Shown: positions 24,943-37,592, counted from the first letter of the stretch. The stretch: 64,000 bases of DNA from Alisma plantago-aquatica (GCA_963693085.1 OY856409.1:1617351711-1617415710); one strand, 5' to 3'. Notes: generated by a model not told the origin, from the sequence alone. Translations and numbers: made by a program.

Positions 24943-25172
24943 TACTAATATTAGTATCAACTAATCTATGGATTATTTGTTAGTTAATGTTAATATTGAC
25001 CATAGTATATTTTTGACCATTGAATGTGCTTATATAGTTGACTGTCAGTTTCTTTCACACATTCATTATATTTATAATTGTAAAGAGGATCTCCTCTATA
25101 TGTAAAGGGGCACACTCCTTATAACAAAGACATTGAAACATGCTTGTATTTTCAAGTTTCAAGTCATTCACA
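24943..25172 (+). repeat. 5' LTR of a Copia retrotransposon
   Basis: Matches 30724-30960 in order: 'taatctatgg/agactg' start, 'gaccattga' blocks, then 'tataattgtaaagaggatct', a 'tataaagggg'-like step and 'ccttataacaaagacatt' at the end. The usual TG start appears as TA (tactaatatta), so the terminal dinucleotide is mutated. The primer binding site follows directly. A clear 5-bp target duplication around the element was not found. Confidence 0.88.
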
Positions 25173-25184
25173 TGGTACCAGAGC
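25173..25184 (+). other. Primer binding site, initiator tRNA-Met type
   Basis: TGGTACCAGAGC differs by one base from the TGGTATCAGAGC complementary to the 3' end of plant initiator tRNA-Met. It sits right after the LTR, where minus-strand synthesis starts. Confidence 0.9.
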
Positions 25185-26469
25185 AAGGTTAGGTTTGGTT
25201 TATCCCTCTATCTCTTATCAACACTTTGTCGCTGCTCATTTTCTTTTCCATTGTAAGCCAAGAATTCCAACAATAACTTCCACCCGCATCATGCATTGGG
25301 AATTCTTTTACACATCATCAAAGATTGGTGGCCATGGTAGGCAAGTGATCGGGTGACCTCCTCGTACACCACGTTCTCTCTTACCTGAATCCTTTCAAAA
25401 CTCCATCTCAACACATTTCATATAATGAAAAATAGGGTTGTTCTCATCAACCCCGAATTTACAAAGTGGCAGATTCATGACGAACATATTATGTCCTATC
25501 TCATCAATTTTGTTCACATAGGTCTTTGAGATTGCATCCTTGAAGAACACACCATACCTACTTCCATATGGGTCAATCTTGAGATTTGATATACTCAATC
25601 AAATGGTACTAAAAATATCAACTTGCAATGGAGGCAACACGAGCAATTCAAGGTGACCTTTCCATCTTTGAATTCTATGACTACATGTGTATCCTTTGGC
25701 ATCGTGGAAACATTGAAAAGTCTTGCATGCTCTGCATGTGCACCACACAATAAGGAGTGTCAAATGTATCAATTTCTTATGGCACATTGTACAGAATTTT
25801 AGCCGTGTGTAGGCAACATCATGCAACAACCATGTCACCTTATATAGAATCCATCATCCTTGAACTCGTGATAGATGAAACTCATCTCTGACTCATGAAA
25901 ACTACAAAACCAATGCATAATATTCCTCCTATCTCGTCTGGCACTGACATGGATCTTGCAACCATTGCTACTACAATGAAAAATCTCACGATCATCTAAT
26001 GTGTACATATTGTCACAAAAAGGGTCATCTGGTCACATGATGCTTCAAGCTTCACCAAATTTCTGACTCATGAAAACTACAAAACCAATGCATAATATTC
26101 CTCCTATCTCATCTGGCACTGACATGGATCTTGCAACCATTGCTACTACAATGAAAAATCTCACGATCATCTAATGTGTACATATTGTCACAAAAAGGGT
26201 CATCTGGTCACATGATGCTTCAAGCTTCACCAAATTTCTACCAGGAATACAAGGAAAGAACCAAGCGTAACTTCCTTGACTATAATAAACACTGTTGTCA
26301 TAGCAAGTGGGACTAAAAAAACTACTCTCTCCCAAAAAGATTGCTAACATGCTTCGCCAAATCATGAAGATGGATAATGATGGCACATCAACATCATCAA
26401 GCACTACATGTGTGACTTCGTCTTCATCTTCCTTGACCACATGTATAAATTCTAACACTTTCATGTCCA
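25185..26469 (+). pseudogene. Copia gag pseudogene with zinc knuckle
   Basis: Gag forms the virus-like particle of the element. A gag-like region can be read in pieces from about 25600. The clearest motif is a CCHC zinc knuckle, C-TY-C-HKKG-H-LVT*-C, starting near 26001 and again near 26176 because of a tandem duplication; a stop sits three residues after the His in both copies. A Ser/Thr-rich linker (near 26390-26450) leads towards the protease. Minus-strand frames of 67-99 codons here are shadows. Stops make it non-functional. Confidence 0.75.
25889..26238. repeat. 175-bp tandem duplication inside gag
   Basis: The block starting 'tgactcatgaaaactac' at 25889 is repeated from 26064 almost without change (one visible difference, ctcgtctgg versus ctcatctgg). 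It duplicates the zinc-knuckle region. Near identity makes it much younger than the decay of the host element. Confidence 0.92.
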
Positions 26470-27460
26470 CATATCATTAGTTTGGTGTAAGTCATAATAC
26501 CAATCGAACTCATTTTCTGAGAACTCTAGTTTAGTTTCTGGAACTTTAGTTCCGTTCACTTCCATGTGATTGGTTTGTTGTAAGTGTAAGTATGGAAATG
26601 ATTAAAATATTATTAGTTTTTATTTGTAATATAAATAAGTGAGGATGGAAAAGGCATAAAAAGGAATTATATCTATGAAAAATCATAATATTCATAAATC
26701 ATAATAACCACAACAAGTGGTTATGGTGTAGATGTTTCTCCCTTAAAAATATTTTATTATGGTACAATTATAATTTTAATAAAAATAGTATTATTGAAAT
26801 CACATCAGAATATTTTTATTTCACTTTGTGTATACAAAGTATTGTTATAATATCTGTATTTCATGTTCTTGTAAATATAAGTTTTGGTTCATCTTTGTTT
26901 AACACAATGTAGAATATTAATCTTTACATTATTTGTGTAGGGAATTTTTACTATATTCTTCATGCATGGTTATAGTTAATTGCCATTTTTCACATAATAT
27001 TTTTTAAGCATGTAGAATAAAAATATATTACATAAATAACATTGTTTTCACATGGTGTAGTGTGTTTCTTTTTCATCATGTTTGTATTTTTTGTTTTGTA
27101 AATCTCAATAATAATGGTGGTTATAGTGTAAAATATTTTATAGTGCATGATATTTTGTCACATTATATTGTGGTTTTAGTAGTGAACTATATCCACACTG
27201 CTAATACTTCTAGTCATAAATATTTTACACATGCCACCTATAATGAATGATGAATATAATTGTATAAGAAATGTTTTGACTTGTCCTAGAACTTGTTTTC
27301 CGCTCTTTTTAATAGGGAACTCAGAAACTGTCTTTTGTATGTCAGTCTGTAACTCACCGAAAGTCACAGAACTCAAGTTCCAACACTTACTTTAAACCAA
27401 TCATGAAAAAATACTTGAGAAACTCCAGTTCATAAGTTTATTGTACCAATTATGACAAAC
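26470..27460. mobile_element. About 1-kb AT-rich insertion between gag and protease
   Basis: Interrupts the Copia reading order. The linker before it (cttcatcttccttgac...gtataaattc) and the sequence after it (cttcatcttactcgac...gtataaattc) are related, so the break lies in a partly duplicated linker. The ends carry inverted motifs such as 'tgattggtttgt' and 'gtaagtgt' near 26567 on the plus strand and near 27467 and 27398 on the minus strand. No transposase. A non-autonomous DNA transposon is the best guess, but the exact ends are not resolved. Confidence 0.5.
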
Positions 27461-28620
27461 CAATCAGATCCTTCATCTTCATCTTACTCGACTACGAGTA
27501 TAAATTCAGATACTTGGATCATGGACTAAGGTGCCACACATCATATGACTCCATATTCTTCTATTTATGAAATTGTTATTCTCTACAACAACCACTAATA
27601 GAAATAGCAGATGACTTACTGATTGATATATCTCAGATTGGATACGTCACACCTCAATCCTCAATTTGTGGAAACCTTATCCTGCCCAAAGTTTTGTGTG
27701 TTCCTAATTTTCATATGAATCTTGTATCTATTGTAAAAATTTGTGATTTTGGCTTCCAAGTGATTTTTGATAAAACTTTGTGTTCTTTGTAGAACCCATG
27801 TTCGAGCAAGGAGATTGGGATTGCAAATAGAGTAGGTGATCCATATCATGTGTCTAGTCTTCACATTCCAAACACCACCCAAATTGCCTCTACAGGAGTA
27901 ATTCTCTCACCAAATTTATGGTATTATAGATTAGGACATATATCTCCAAGTCATCTTAATAGTCTTGTTAAGTTTGGGATTCTTGGTTGATTGTGTAGTT
28001 CCACTCAATTACAAGAGTGGACTAGTTGTAAACTTGTTAAATATTCCATTTTCAAACTCAACCAATAAAAGTGGTAATCTTTTTATCTTGTTAGTTTAGA
28101 TATTTGGGGGCCTACACCTATCACCTCTAGAAGTGGATTCCAATATTATCAAATTTTTGTTGATGATTTCACAAGATACACATCGATTTACCTCATGCAT
28201 AATAGGTTGAAATTCCACACATAAACTAATCTTTTACTAATAGAATTAAGACCCAACACAATAAGATCATTGTGTGTTTTGTGTAAATGGTGAGAAGGAG
28301 TACACATCTACTACCATGCATGAGATCTGCAATTTCCAAGGAACCATTTTTCAATAATGTTATCCTTGCACCCATGAATAAAATGGTGTTGTAGAGAGGA
28401 AGCATAGACACATTCTTGACACCACTCGTGCTTTGCTCATTAGTCGTCACGTTCCACAATGCTTCAAGGAAAAGTCCATCCTCACATCTACTTGTTTTAT
28501 TAATCTCATGGCCACTCAAATCCTAGGTGGATCTCATAGCATGAAAAACTCTATAATCAACCACCATCCTACAAGCACCTATGTGCTTTTATGTACTTGC
28601 CCAATCCTTCTTTTCCAACA
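27461..28620 (+). pseudogene. Copia protease and integrase pseudogene
   Basis: The protease matures the polyprotein and integrase inserts the cDNA. The protease active site reads 'WIMD*GATHHMT' at about 27514-27549: the catalytic Asp (27524-27526) is kept but the next codon, normally Ser or Thr, is TAA. Integrase follows with 'YRLGHISPSHLNSL' near 27925 (His part of the zinc-binding domain), 'DIWGPTP' near 28097 containing the first catalytic Asp, and 'VDDFTRYTSIYLM' near 28160. Frames shift several times. The two remaining acidic residues of the integrase were not placed with confidence. Confidence 0.85.
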
Positions 28621-30707
28621 CAAGTAAAACAAACTTGATGCATTATTTTCACATTGTGTCCTTCTAGAATATAGTGACAAACACAGAAGGTATCATTGTT
28701 TTGACCATGTTGTCCACTGTCTGTGCATAGCAAGGCATGTTACATTCCTTGAGGATACACCTTACTATACTTCCACCACCACAAATCACTCCTTGTTTCA
28801 TGAGTTCATCACCATCCCTCATGAGAAATCTAACCAAAACAACTTCCACACACACCTTGAGACTGAAGCTACCCATATTGAGCTTCCCATTGAGATTGAG
28901 GCTACCCTTGTTGAACGTTTCACTGGGACTGATTGAGGCTACCCATGTTGAGCCTCCTATCATATCACCACCAGTAGGCATTGAGGCTACCCATATTGAC
29001 CCACATACATCATCTGATGACACGACACACGATTATGATCCCAATCCTGTTCAAAACCTTTCTTCTAGTGACATTAACATGGGTCCAAGAAGATCTCAAT
29101 GCAGACACCGCCTAAATCCACACTATGCTCATTCAACACTCACATGTTACTCCTCATAATATGGAAGTTACCAAACTTCTCTTCATACAAATCTTGTTCC
29201 TCTTCATATCAATAAACTTTTAGTTCTATACAATGGACAAAGGCTATGCAAGAAGAGCTCCTGGCCTTTGAACGCAACCACACTTGGGATATTGTTCCTT
29301 TACCTATAGGTATTTCACCTGTAAGTTGTAAGTGGCTTTATAAAATCAAGAACGAGGCTGATGGCACGGTTGACAGATACAAAACATCCCTAGTTGCTAG
29401 AGGCTTCATTCAAGAATGGCATAGACTATAAAGAAACATTTTCTCCAGTTGCTCACATGACCACCATCAAAACTCTTGTTATTTTTATAGTAGTCTGTCA
29501 TTGGACTTTATACCATGTGGATGTGCAAAATGAATTTCTACATGGAGAACTATCAGATATTAAATACCTGGATCAGCCACCAGGACTAGTAGTACCTGAA
29601 TCTCATGTTTGTCTTCTACATAGAGGCATTTATGAACTCAAACAGGCACCCAAGGCCTGATTTGATTATTTTAGACAAGACATCACACATGTAGGTTTCA
29701 CCCAAAGCTCATATGATTATTCAATGTTTGTATGCCATACACCTCAGGGTGAGTCATCCGACTCCTGTATGTGGACGACATGATTACCCAAGAGATGATA
29801 TAGTAGGAATCAATGAATTATAATATTATCTTGATAAACAATTTATGATGAAGGACCTTGGACAACTTCACTACTTTGTAGGCCTAGAGATTGCTCATGG
29901 GCAAGGAATTCTTGTCTCTCAAAAAATGCATGCAACATATATCAATGAGCGTGCTAAAATATCTGACTTATGGGATGCATACAAACCTCTTAAACTTCAT
30001 GTAAAATTACACCCAACTGATGGTGAGCCATTACGTGATCCCACAAGGTATTTTCAGCTAGTAAGACAACTACTATACTTGTGCATCACTAGGCCAGATA
30101 TTCAACATGTTGTTAGCATTGTGTCATAATTCTTATCTTCTCCTCAAAGTGTCAACTATGCTGTTGTACTCTATATTATACATTACATAAGGGGAACAAT
30201 CACACAATCTCTACTAATGAGCTCATCTTCCAACCTTCTCGTATGTGCATATACTGATGTTGGTTGGGATAGATGCACAACCACTAGAAACTCCATAACT
30301 ACTTTTTTGTCATCTTCTTGGTGATTCTTTAGTGTCATGTAGGAGCAATAAATAAGATTTTATTTCTCTTTCTTCAATTGAGGAAGAGTATAGAGCAATG
30401 TGTGACACCACTCAAGAAATAGTGCACATTTGTTGTCTTACAAGTGACATGGGTGTTATCATTTCTAAGGATACACCTACGTTCTGTGACAACAAGAGTG
30501 CCATCTGAATGGCTAGTGATTTAGTTTTCTATGATATGACTAAACACTTAGAAATAGAATGTTACTTCATGAGAGAAAAACATCTAGCTGGTATCATCAC
30601 AACCACCTTCATAAACACTACATATCAGATTACATAACTCTTCACAAAAACACACACCATATCAAATTTCAACAAGATTATTCACAGACTCTATGTCTTT
30701 GATCCAC
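28621..30707 (+). pseudogene. Copia reverse transcriptase and RNase H pseudogene
   Basis: After a linker rich in Thr/Pro/His (28737-29159) the RT domain begins near 29226: 'MQEELLAFERNHTWDIVPLP', 'CKWLYKIKN' near 29329, 'YKTSLVARGF' near 29380, then a frameshift, 'TFSPVAHMTTIKTL' near 29438, 'VDVQNEFLHGEL' near 29519, and 'GIYELKQAPKA' near 29625 before a stop. The catalytic YVDD is intact at 29768-29779. 'MKDLGQLHYFVGLEI' follows near 29848. RNase H shows 'DNKSAI' near 30488 and 'KHLEIECYFMREK' near 30544. The gene is dead through stops and frameshifts, yet motifs are easy to read, so it is younger than the Copia remnant at 11 kb. Confidence 0.92.
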
Positions 30708-30723
30708 CTTGAGTTTGGCGGCG
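30708..30723 (+). other. Polypurine tract of the Copia element
   Basis: ttgagtttggcggcg lies between the RNase H remnant and the TG of the 3' LTR, the position of the plus-strand primer. Two C substitutions weaken the tract. Confidence 0.7.
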
Positions 30724-30960
30724 TGTTAATATTATTGATTATCAATTAATCTATAGACTGATTGTTAGTTAACGTTAACATTGACTATATGTATATTATT
30801 GACCATTGACTGTATATATATTGCTGACGTCAATTTCCTTCACACCTTCATTATATTTATAATTGTAAAGAGGATCTCCTCCCCTATATATAAAGGGGAA
30901 TATTCCTTATAACAAAGACATTCAAACGTACTTGTATTTTCAAATTTCAATTCATTCGAA
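30724..30960 (+). repeat. 3' LTR of the Copia element
   Basis: Starts TGTTAATATTATTGATT and runs collinear with 24943-25172, with a TATA-like 'ctatatataaagg' near 30882. The right end is placed near 30958-30960 from the match to the 5' LTR end. Confidence 0.88.
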
Positions 30961-31130
30961 CCCCAACTTGGAATGGTTGTCACATGAACTAAGGGAGAAA
31001 GCAAAATACTTGAAGTGGTCGTAGACTAGGATTATATTCCTGAATCATGGGAGGGTTGGAATATCACATCAACTCATATAAGTTTTTGAGGGACTAATCG
31101 GCTGAGACTGAGTGAGAAAATTATTCCAAG
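30961..31130. other. Unassigned flank
   Basis: Between the Copia 3' LTR and an older repeat. Nothing recognised. Confidence 0.4.
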
Positions 31131-31960
31131 CACCATATTATAATGCCTAACAGGTGTTTATATTTGTAACACGATACTCAACCAATACCCACAAGTGTAG
31201 ATGTTTGATGAAGCAAATGGGGTCAAACATAGTGACATGAATGTTAGGCCACCTAAAATGTTGTTCTATATTTTCTATGTGAAATGAAGAGATCTAATTG
31301 AGTTAAACAAAGACTAAAGTGAAAGATGCCTTAAATGAATAGAAAAGTGTAATGAGAACTCTACTAAAACAAACAAGGGATATCCATTCCAAGTAAACCA
31401 TGAATCGATTCATCTATGTACCTTGTCCTTGGGTGTATTATGTAACATGGCATCTACTCATATAAATTTTTCACACTCACTCTCACATAGTGTGACTAGA
31501 ACCCCAACAATTGTCTCATACCCAAGTTGAGGATCATAGAAAAGCACTCCAAACTGTCATAGGTTTCCATCTTGGGTTGAAGGCTGGTTGGAGTATTAGG
31601 AGTGACAATGATCTGTTAGAAATCAATTAAATTAACTTTTAGCTGAGCTTCTTCGTAGGTCTTGGATCCAAACTTCCATCTCGACCCATTTCGACCACTA
31701 CTCTCTTCAGGTTTGTCAAATTAGTAACGCATGCAAAGAAGTGATCTAAGGTTTGCACATATCCAACTTCCATGCATTCCTCCATTACAATCTACCAACC
31801 TTGCTTCTTAGGACCACATCGAGGTAGAATGAAGCAAAGGAATAAAGAAGAAGAAGACTGAAGTGAAGGAACTAGATCCAATCCTTCTAGATGCTAAGTA
31901 GCAAGAACCTCCTCTCCTCTATGTGATATACTCTATCTCTCTCTTTGTATCTTCTCCTTC
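31131..31960 (+). repeat. Old dispersed repeat, copy also at 52.5-53.0 kb
   Basis: Shares an ordered set of blocks with 52480-53040, including 'gcaaatggggtcaaaca', 'atgttaggccacc.aaaa', 'ttggagta.tag.agtga' and 'tcgaccactactctct'. Spacing differs between copies. No frame fits a protein family. Possibly the leader or LTR of a retroelement. Confidence 0.65.
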
Positions 31961-32690
31961 TCTTCTTTGATCTTTGACAATGATGTACTTTCATCTTTGT
32001 TCGGTGCTAACAATATTTTTCGATGGCAAATTGAGCATCATTTAGGCTATGTAGCCCGTTAAGGATTTATGTACATATTTTGACTTTACAAGTAGTTAAG
32101 ATTTATATTTATCATGGTAATGTCTTTTCTTTCGTTTGGGGTTTGAAAAGTAATGAAATAAATGTAGCTAAAATTTGTAAAGGCATGGGATTAATGTAGG
32201 TGGGATTCATCCTATAAGTGGACTAGTTGAAACTTATCAAGTGGACGAGGTTAATTAGCAATGTGGAGCTCGATTGGTAGCTACTTTAGGATATTGAGCC
32301 ACAGACAATGGTTGTCGATGGTTGGTTGATCACATCTATTTTTTTGTTGCTACTCGATTGTTGGTATCTATAGGTCGATTAAGGTGGCTGGGATCGTTCA
32401 TGTCAAGTAGAAGCACCAATTGAGTGGGGTTGTCAAGAAACATGGCAATCGATCATGGTTGTCGGAAGTTGATCATCTTGTCTAATAGATAATGTTGCTT
32501 GGGCTCTGACCATGCACGAAGGGGTTGCTCGAGCTGTTGTTGATCGATATCTAGGTGCCTAGGTGGAATCCTAGACCTTTGTGGATTTTTTTTACTTTTT
32601 TCTTATACATATTTAAATATTTATACACATGTGATAATGTAATTGTTTATCCATTAAACGCTATTATAAGTCTAATTTGAATCGGTAACT
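31961..32690 (+). repeat. Dispersed repeat, partial match to 55.2-55.4 kb, and unassigned DNA
   Basis: The part 32158-32330 (for example 'gggattaatgtaggtgg' and 'tggtagctactttag') matches 55216-55385 in the same orientation. The remainder has no recognised content. Confidence 0.55.
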
Positions 32691-33185
32691 ATAGAAGAAT
32701 GAAGGGCAAGAGAATTAACATGAAGAAACAGAAACAATAGTAATAGGAAAATAAGTAGGAATTAAAGAAAGAAAACCGGATAAAAAGAAACATACAAATG
32801 GTAGTTGTGTAGAAAGAAGTCAGAATAAGAAAAACACAAGGGCGGTAAAAGGAGAATTAAAGAGGAGGATGAGTTTAGTAAAAAAAAATAAAAAATATAT
32901 GCAAATAGTAGTAGTTGTGAAAGGAGATTTATGAGGAAGAAATCAGAAAAAGAACAAATATATACAAATAGTAGTAGTAGATCTGGGAGCATGAAGTATA
33001 GGACAAATTTGAAAATAAAATATGTACTTACTCACATAGTAGTGGGATAGAATACAAGAGGAATAACTCAACCAAAAATATATGGAAGCAGTAGGATTTA
33101 AGAATAAAATGCAGGAGAAATGGCTAAAAAAATTAATGAAAAAGAAGTAAGAAAAACAAACATATAAGGAAGTAGAAAAATATAA
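32691..33185 (+). repeat. Purine-rich tract with degenerate repeats
   Basis: About 500 bp of strongly purine-biased plus strand with a loosely recurring block around 'caaatagtagtag' and 'gaagaaatcagaaa'. The minus frames at 32762-33188 encode only Ser/Leu/Phe/Tyr-rich runs that follow from this bias and are not credible genes. Confidence 0.75.
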
Positions 33186-36100
33186 CAAACAACATTGTTA
33201 GGACTTATCAATTTGGCCCATATCAAACTTGATTTTCCCAAATCAAACATGTTTTCCTATAGATCAGACCTAATTTTCCAAAATTTGACCTAGTCTGGCC
33301 TATATTAGACCTATTTCAACAACAAAAAATGACTCAAGGAGATATAATTTGAACAAAATCTAGACTTGATTCATGCTAATTTAGTCTTTAAATGGCTAAG
33401 TTTTTTGCCTAAAAGGACTTAGATGTCAACTTAATGCACTTATTTGGCTAGGCACCTAGTTGGAGCGCCATACCAAGCGTCTAAGTGGGTACGTTGATAC
33501 CTAAGTTGTCGTCTTCTGGATAGGGCTAGGAGGTTGAATGGTGTTTATTTGATTTTTTGGGGAGCATTTGATGGGGCTGGGAAATTTACAAGTTTATGGA
33601 GTTTCATAAAGAGAAAACTGTCAAGCTATAAGATCGGAGTCAGCAATAAGAACTTTTGTTCTTGTTTTGCAAATGTGTGTAATACTTTCTGTTCAAATAA
33701 TAGAAATACTTGCTAAAAACATTTCCTGTGATAAATTGAATTGAAACAATGAACTTCTCAATTCATATCCGATATGACTTGGTCAAAGGTATGCGTCGCG
33801 GGATCGCATTTGGTCACATACATGATTAAATTCTCTGAAATCTATCTATTGCGACCATACATTGGAAGTTTTGACCGGATGAAATAAATTAAGGCACTTT
33901 TCCAAATAGATTAGATGGTTGGGTTTGTTGCCTTGACGTCTTCCACGATGAACAATAATGATCCATTGGTTTTTTGTTATTCTTTGGTCAAAGAAGCTTA
34001 GTCGAAGTTTAACAACATTAGAATTCTGATAACCAAAGAGGTTGCAATAGAATTTAATATTAATTTCTCTTTTGTTTATTCTGACCATGTTGCCTCTTTT
34101 CACTTTCCATTGTGTCAATTATAGCATTTATCACTGTACTAGTTAATGCACGTGCTTTGCACATGTCAGTTATATATGAAGTAATATTTCTAAAAGTTTG
34201 TTATGGGGTAATATTGTTGAAGGTTTGTTTCTAAAGTTCAACACCTGAGAAACTTTCCTAAAATTTTAACATATCCTTACATTTTCCATAATTGAAAAAT
34301 CTATAAAATTTCATTACATTTCTTACAGTGTTCTCTATGTTTTTATAGTTGACTTCATCTATGCTCTTTGTGACATAATCAAAATATTTTGAAACTATAA
34401 TTTTTATCATCATTACAAGTAAAAGAACATTTATTATTAATTTTGACAATATTTTATAGATATAATTGTAATCTTCACAAAATATATTTTTAGTTATAGT
34501 CATTCATGTTTATAAGGGTTAGATACACTTAACATTTAAGTCATTCAAGAAGTTACACCTGGAATTTGTAGAATCTACATGGCATGAAAACAACACGTAA
34601 ATGAAATAGACCTCAATACTATCTAGCATATGGATAATTTGTCGCTCTTAACCAATAATTATATTTCAATCATATATTTTAACCACAACATGTAAGATCG
34701 ATGTATCCATGTAACAAAAATAGTCCTATTCATATGAATTTATATAATAATATATTTACATCACAAAATAAATCAAATTCCTTAAAATGAGGGAAATCAT
34801 ATATTTTGATTTAAATTGTCTTCTACATTTATATAGTTGATTTTTATGGGTGCACACTATATGTTTAGTGTCAAAAGATGAAATCAACTGGAAGTTCAAA
34901 TGAGTATAATACACTACACATTCCAAGTGAAATACTATATATAGTTATCAATTTGCTTCATTATAAATTATTTCAACAATAATACTTTATACCCACTAGT
35001 TTAAAGTTAAGCAAGAACATTCCCTGATAAGAATACTACATTATATCTTCCAAGTGAGATTGTCCAGCGACATGATGTTGGGTCTTTTCATATTGACTTC
35101 TCCAGATGTTTTCCAAAATAATTTGATTAGTAAATGCATAACTGCATGAATAATAAACATCAAGCATATACATATAGTAATATGATTATTATTTTCTATA
35201 TAAATGAGCCAGTGTAACTCAACATATGTGGCGATTAGTTGACAATAATAATGAAAATAGTGTTTATCTTATTCTACATTGTGTACTTGCTTACTTATTC
35301 TTTAACTTGTGATTTCTTCTCATGTATGATGTGAAGATGTAGGTTCCATTAATTCCAAAAATGAGCCTTTTAATCATTTGATTTGCACATGAGTTAATTA
35401 TCATGAATACAAAGTTCATTTCTTCATTATTGATATTGTCCATTGATAACATATTAGAAAATCCAGTCATATTATAATAGGTCATTTTTCTTGATTGGTG
35501 CATGAAAGATCATTCCAATCAATGCTACATTTTTCCTAATTGTGCTTTATGTCAACACCAAAACAATTAACTAAACTCCTCTCTTGTAATTTTGTCACAT
35601 ACATGAATGTACTTTAAGAGTTAATTATAAATACATTAATTTATGTTAGAATTATAAAAAATGATGTGGGAATTGTTTATTTTGTCCCCCCATCACATCA
35701 AGCATGACATAACCTCATGTAAATAATTTTATTAGTGAGCACATGCTAAAAGCATGCAAAACACCATGTGCTTTAGTTACCTCATATACATATTATAGGG
35801 TCAATATGTGAAAGATAATGGTAGAATAGTTTCTGGGTAGTTCTGATTATTTTACATTCTAAAGCCACGTGATTTATATACATTTTGGTGAAGCATCTAC
35901 CACATATGTAAGTAACACAATCTCTTGCTCTAGATCTGCTATTATTTCTAGTTACATATATGTATGTGTAAACTTTATCATTCACTCCCTCCACTTGGAT
36001 TCTCAATAAATGAACTTCATTGAACATTTAAGTTCTACTCAATTTGAATTACTAATGCTCCTACAACAAAACTTTATCAACAAAGACTGTTACCCAAATT

Positions 36101-36990
36101 AAGAAGACAATTTAGCTCCTATGGATTTCGGTAGTCAGTAATAAACGTTTACACATAACTATTTAGTGCTACTATAATATAGCAATTGTACAATCAAACC
36201 TTTTCTTATAATTATACTATATAAAAATTGACTCCCTCATCATGGAATTCTCATAGTGGAACCAACATGAATAAGACATCAACCCAAGACAAATTTCCCC
36301 AATGACTTTAAAGATATAGTATATGTTGTTTTTGTATGAATAATTTGAGCATGCCAGCCGAGTCAAATTGTGAACATAAATGTTAAGTAAAATCATTGGT
36401 CGAAAAAGTATCACTAACACAATAACTATTAGACTTACACGAGTTTCTTATAAAGAAGATTGTCTAATGACCTTCAAACATACCCTTAGAAAATATATTA
36501 CAAACAAAATACACCAAACATAAAAATAATGATAATATATGATGTAGGGCAGTTTGATAGTTTTCGTAACACTTTTTTTCGTAACAATTATGTTATGACA
36601 CATACATTGTAGGTATAGATAATGTAAACATGTTAAATGGTGAGTATAATATAGGGATAACAAATGAATTAACCCCAAATGTTTAGAATAACATATGACT
36701 CAAACGTCATTGACGAGTATTTGTTGAATATTCCATTCATGATTTGTCTTTTATATTGTTTACATGAAAAGTCAAAGGGTGGTCATTTTTTGTTTATTAA
36801 AGAGCGACATGTGTGCAAAGCCAAATGCACAACGGGCCAAATATATATTTCATTTTAAAATAGAACGTGATGAAAAGTAACAACCAAATCAAGTTCAGAA
36901 TTATTTATTCACACACGATTTCAATATCATTGTACTCATTGAGATATGACTTTAGCAACATCAAAATCATATGGCAAACATAAAACTAAT
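33186..36990. other. AT-rich DNA, no gene seen
   Basis: Several 60-90 codon frames on the minus strand (33846-34118, 34258-34503, 35782-36027, 36448-36678) have no family motif. Short inverted motifs with 'gctttgcacatgtc' at about 34152 and its relative at about 36810 might be ends of a decayed DNA element. Confidence 0.45.
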
Positions 36991-37592
36991 CTACCTATCA
37001 CTCGAGATGTTAACCTTTATGAAGTAAGAATACATTCTTTGACTATAAGAAAATATAGCAAAACAAATCAAGGTCCTTGACAACAATTGATAATAATAAG
37101 AAAAAAAAGAAGCCGAAGCGATCATAAGTAATGTACTCACCACATGACACTGAAGATCAATTTCTAGTGGCTGCAAAAGGGGCGTGCCAATGTGCAATAG
37201 CGTTTCTTTGATCTTGTTTTTGAACCCGAAGATTGTAAACAAGTTGATCTCCTCCGGCGAACTACCCATAAAATAATATCAACCAGATGAATGTAATGTT
37301 ATTCCAGTCAAATATCACATATTTGGTATGCTCCCACGGAGATCGTTTGTTTGTAAAAGCAGCAGCTACAAAACCTGTTGTTTGTTGGAGCAAGCTTCTG
37401 CATGATATGATGAGTTTCACTCGATTCACTTCTCTACTGTAATTTCCTTTTAGAGTTCTCTGATCGTTTTTTGTCCTTCGCCATTCAAAGGAGAGTGGTT
37501 GACAAGTATGATGCTGGTGAAAAAGGAGCCTACTCAAACTGATGAGCTGAATAACCTGTTAGATCACAAAGCAGTCCTTAATGAGCAACAAT
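36991..37592 (-). other. Gene-like stretch with splice-like signals, unrecognised
   Basis: On the minus strand a stop-free segment at about 37143-37265 ('EEINLFTIFGFKNKIKETLL' and on) sits between an acceptor-like 'ttatgggtag' and a donor-like 'gtg|gtgagt'. A second segment, from after 'cttatag' near 37044, could continue it in frame for nine codons. Residue composition is more protein-like than in nearby frames. I do not recognise the family and cannot tell exon from chance. Confidence 0.3.

Noticed and set aside
28664..29159. Overlapping frames on both strands (119 and 140 codons)
   Set aside because: The plus frame is the low-complexity linker between integrase and RT of the Copia element; the minus frame is its shadow.
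24938..30965. Target-site duplication around the Copia element (ccacc versus cccca)
   Set aside because: Not identical, and the exact 3' LTR end is uncertain by two bases.
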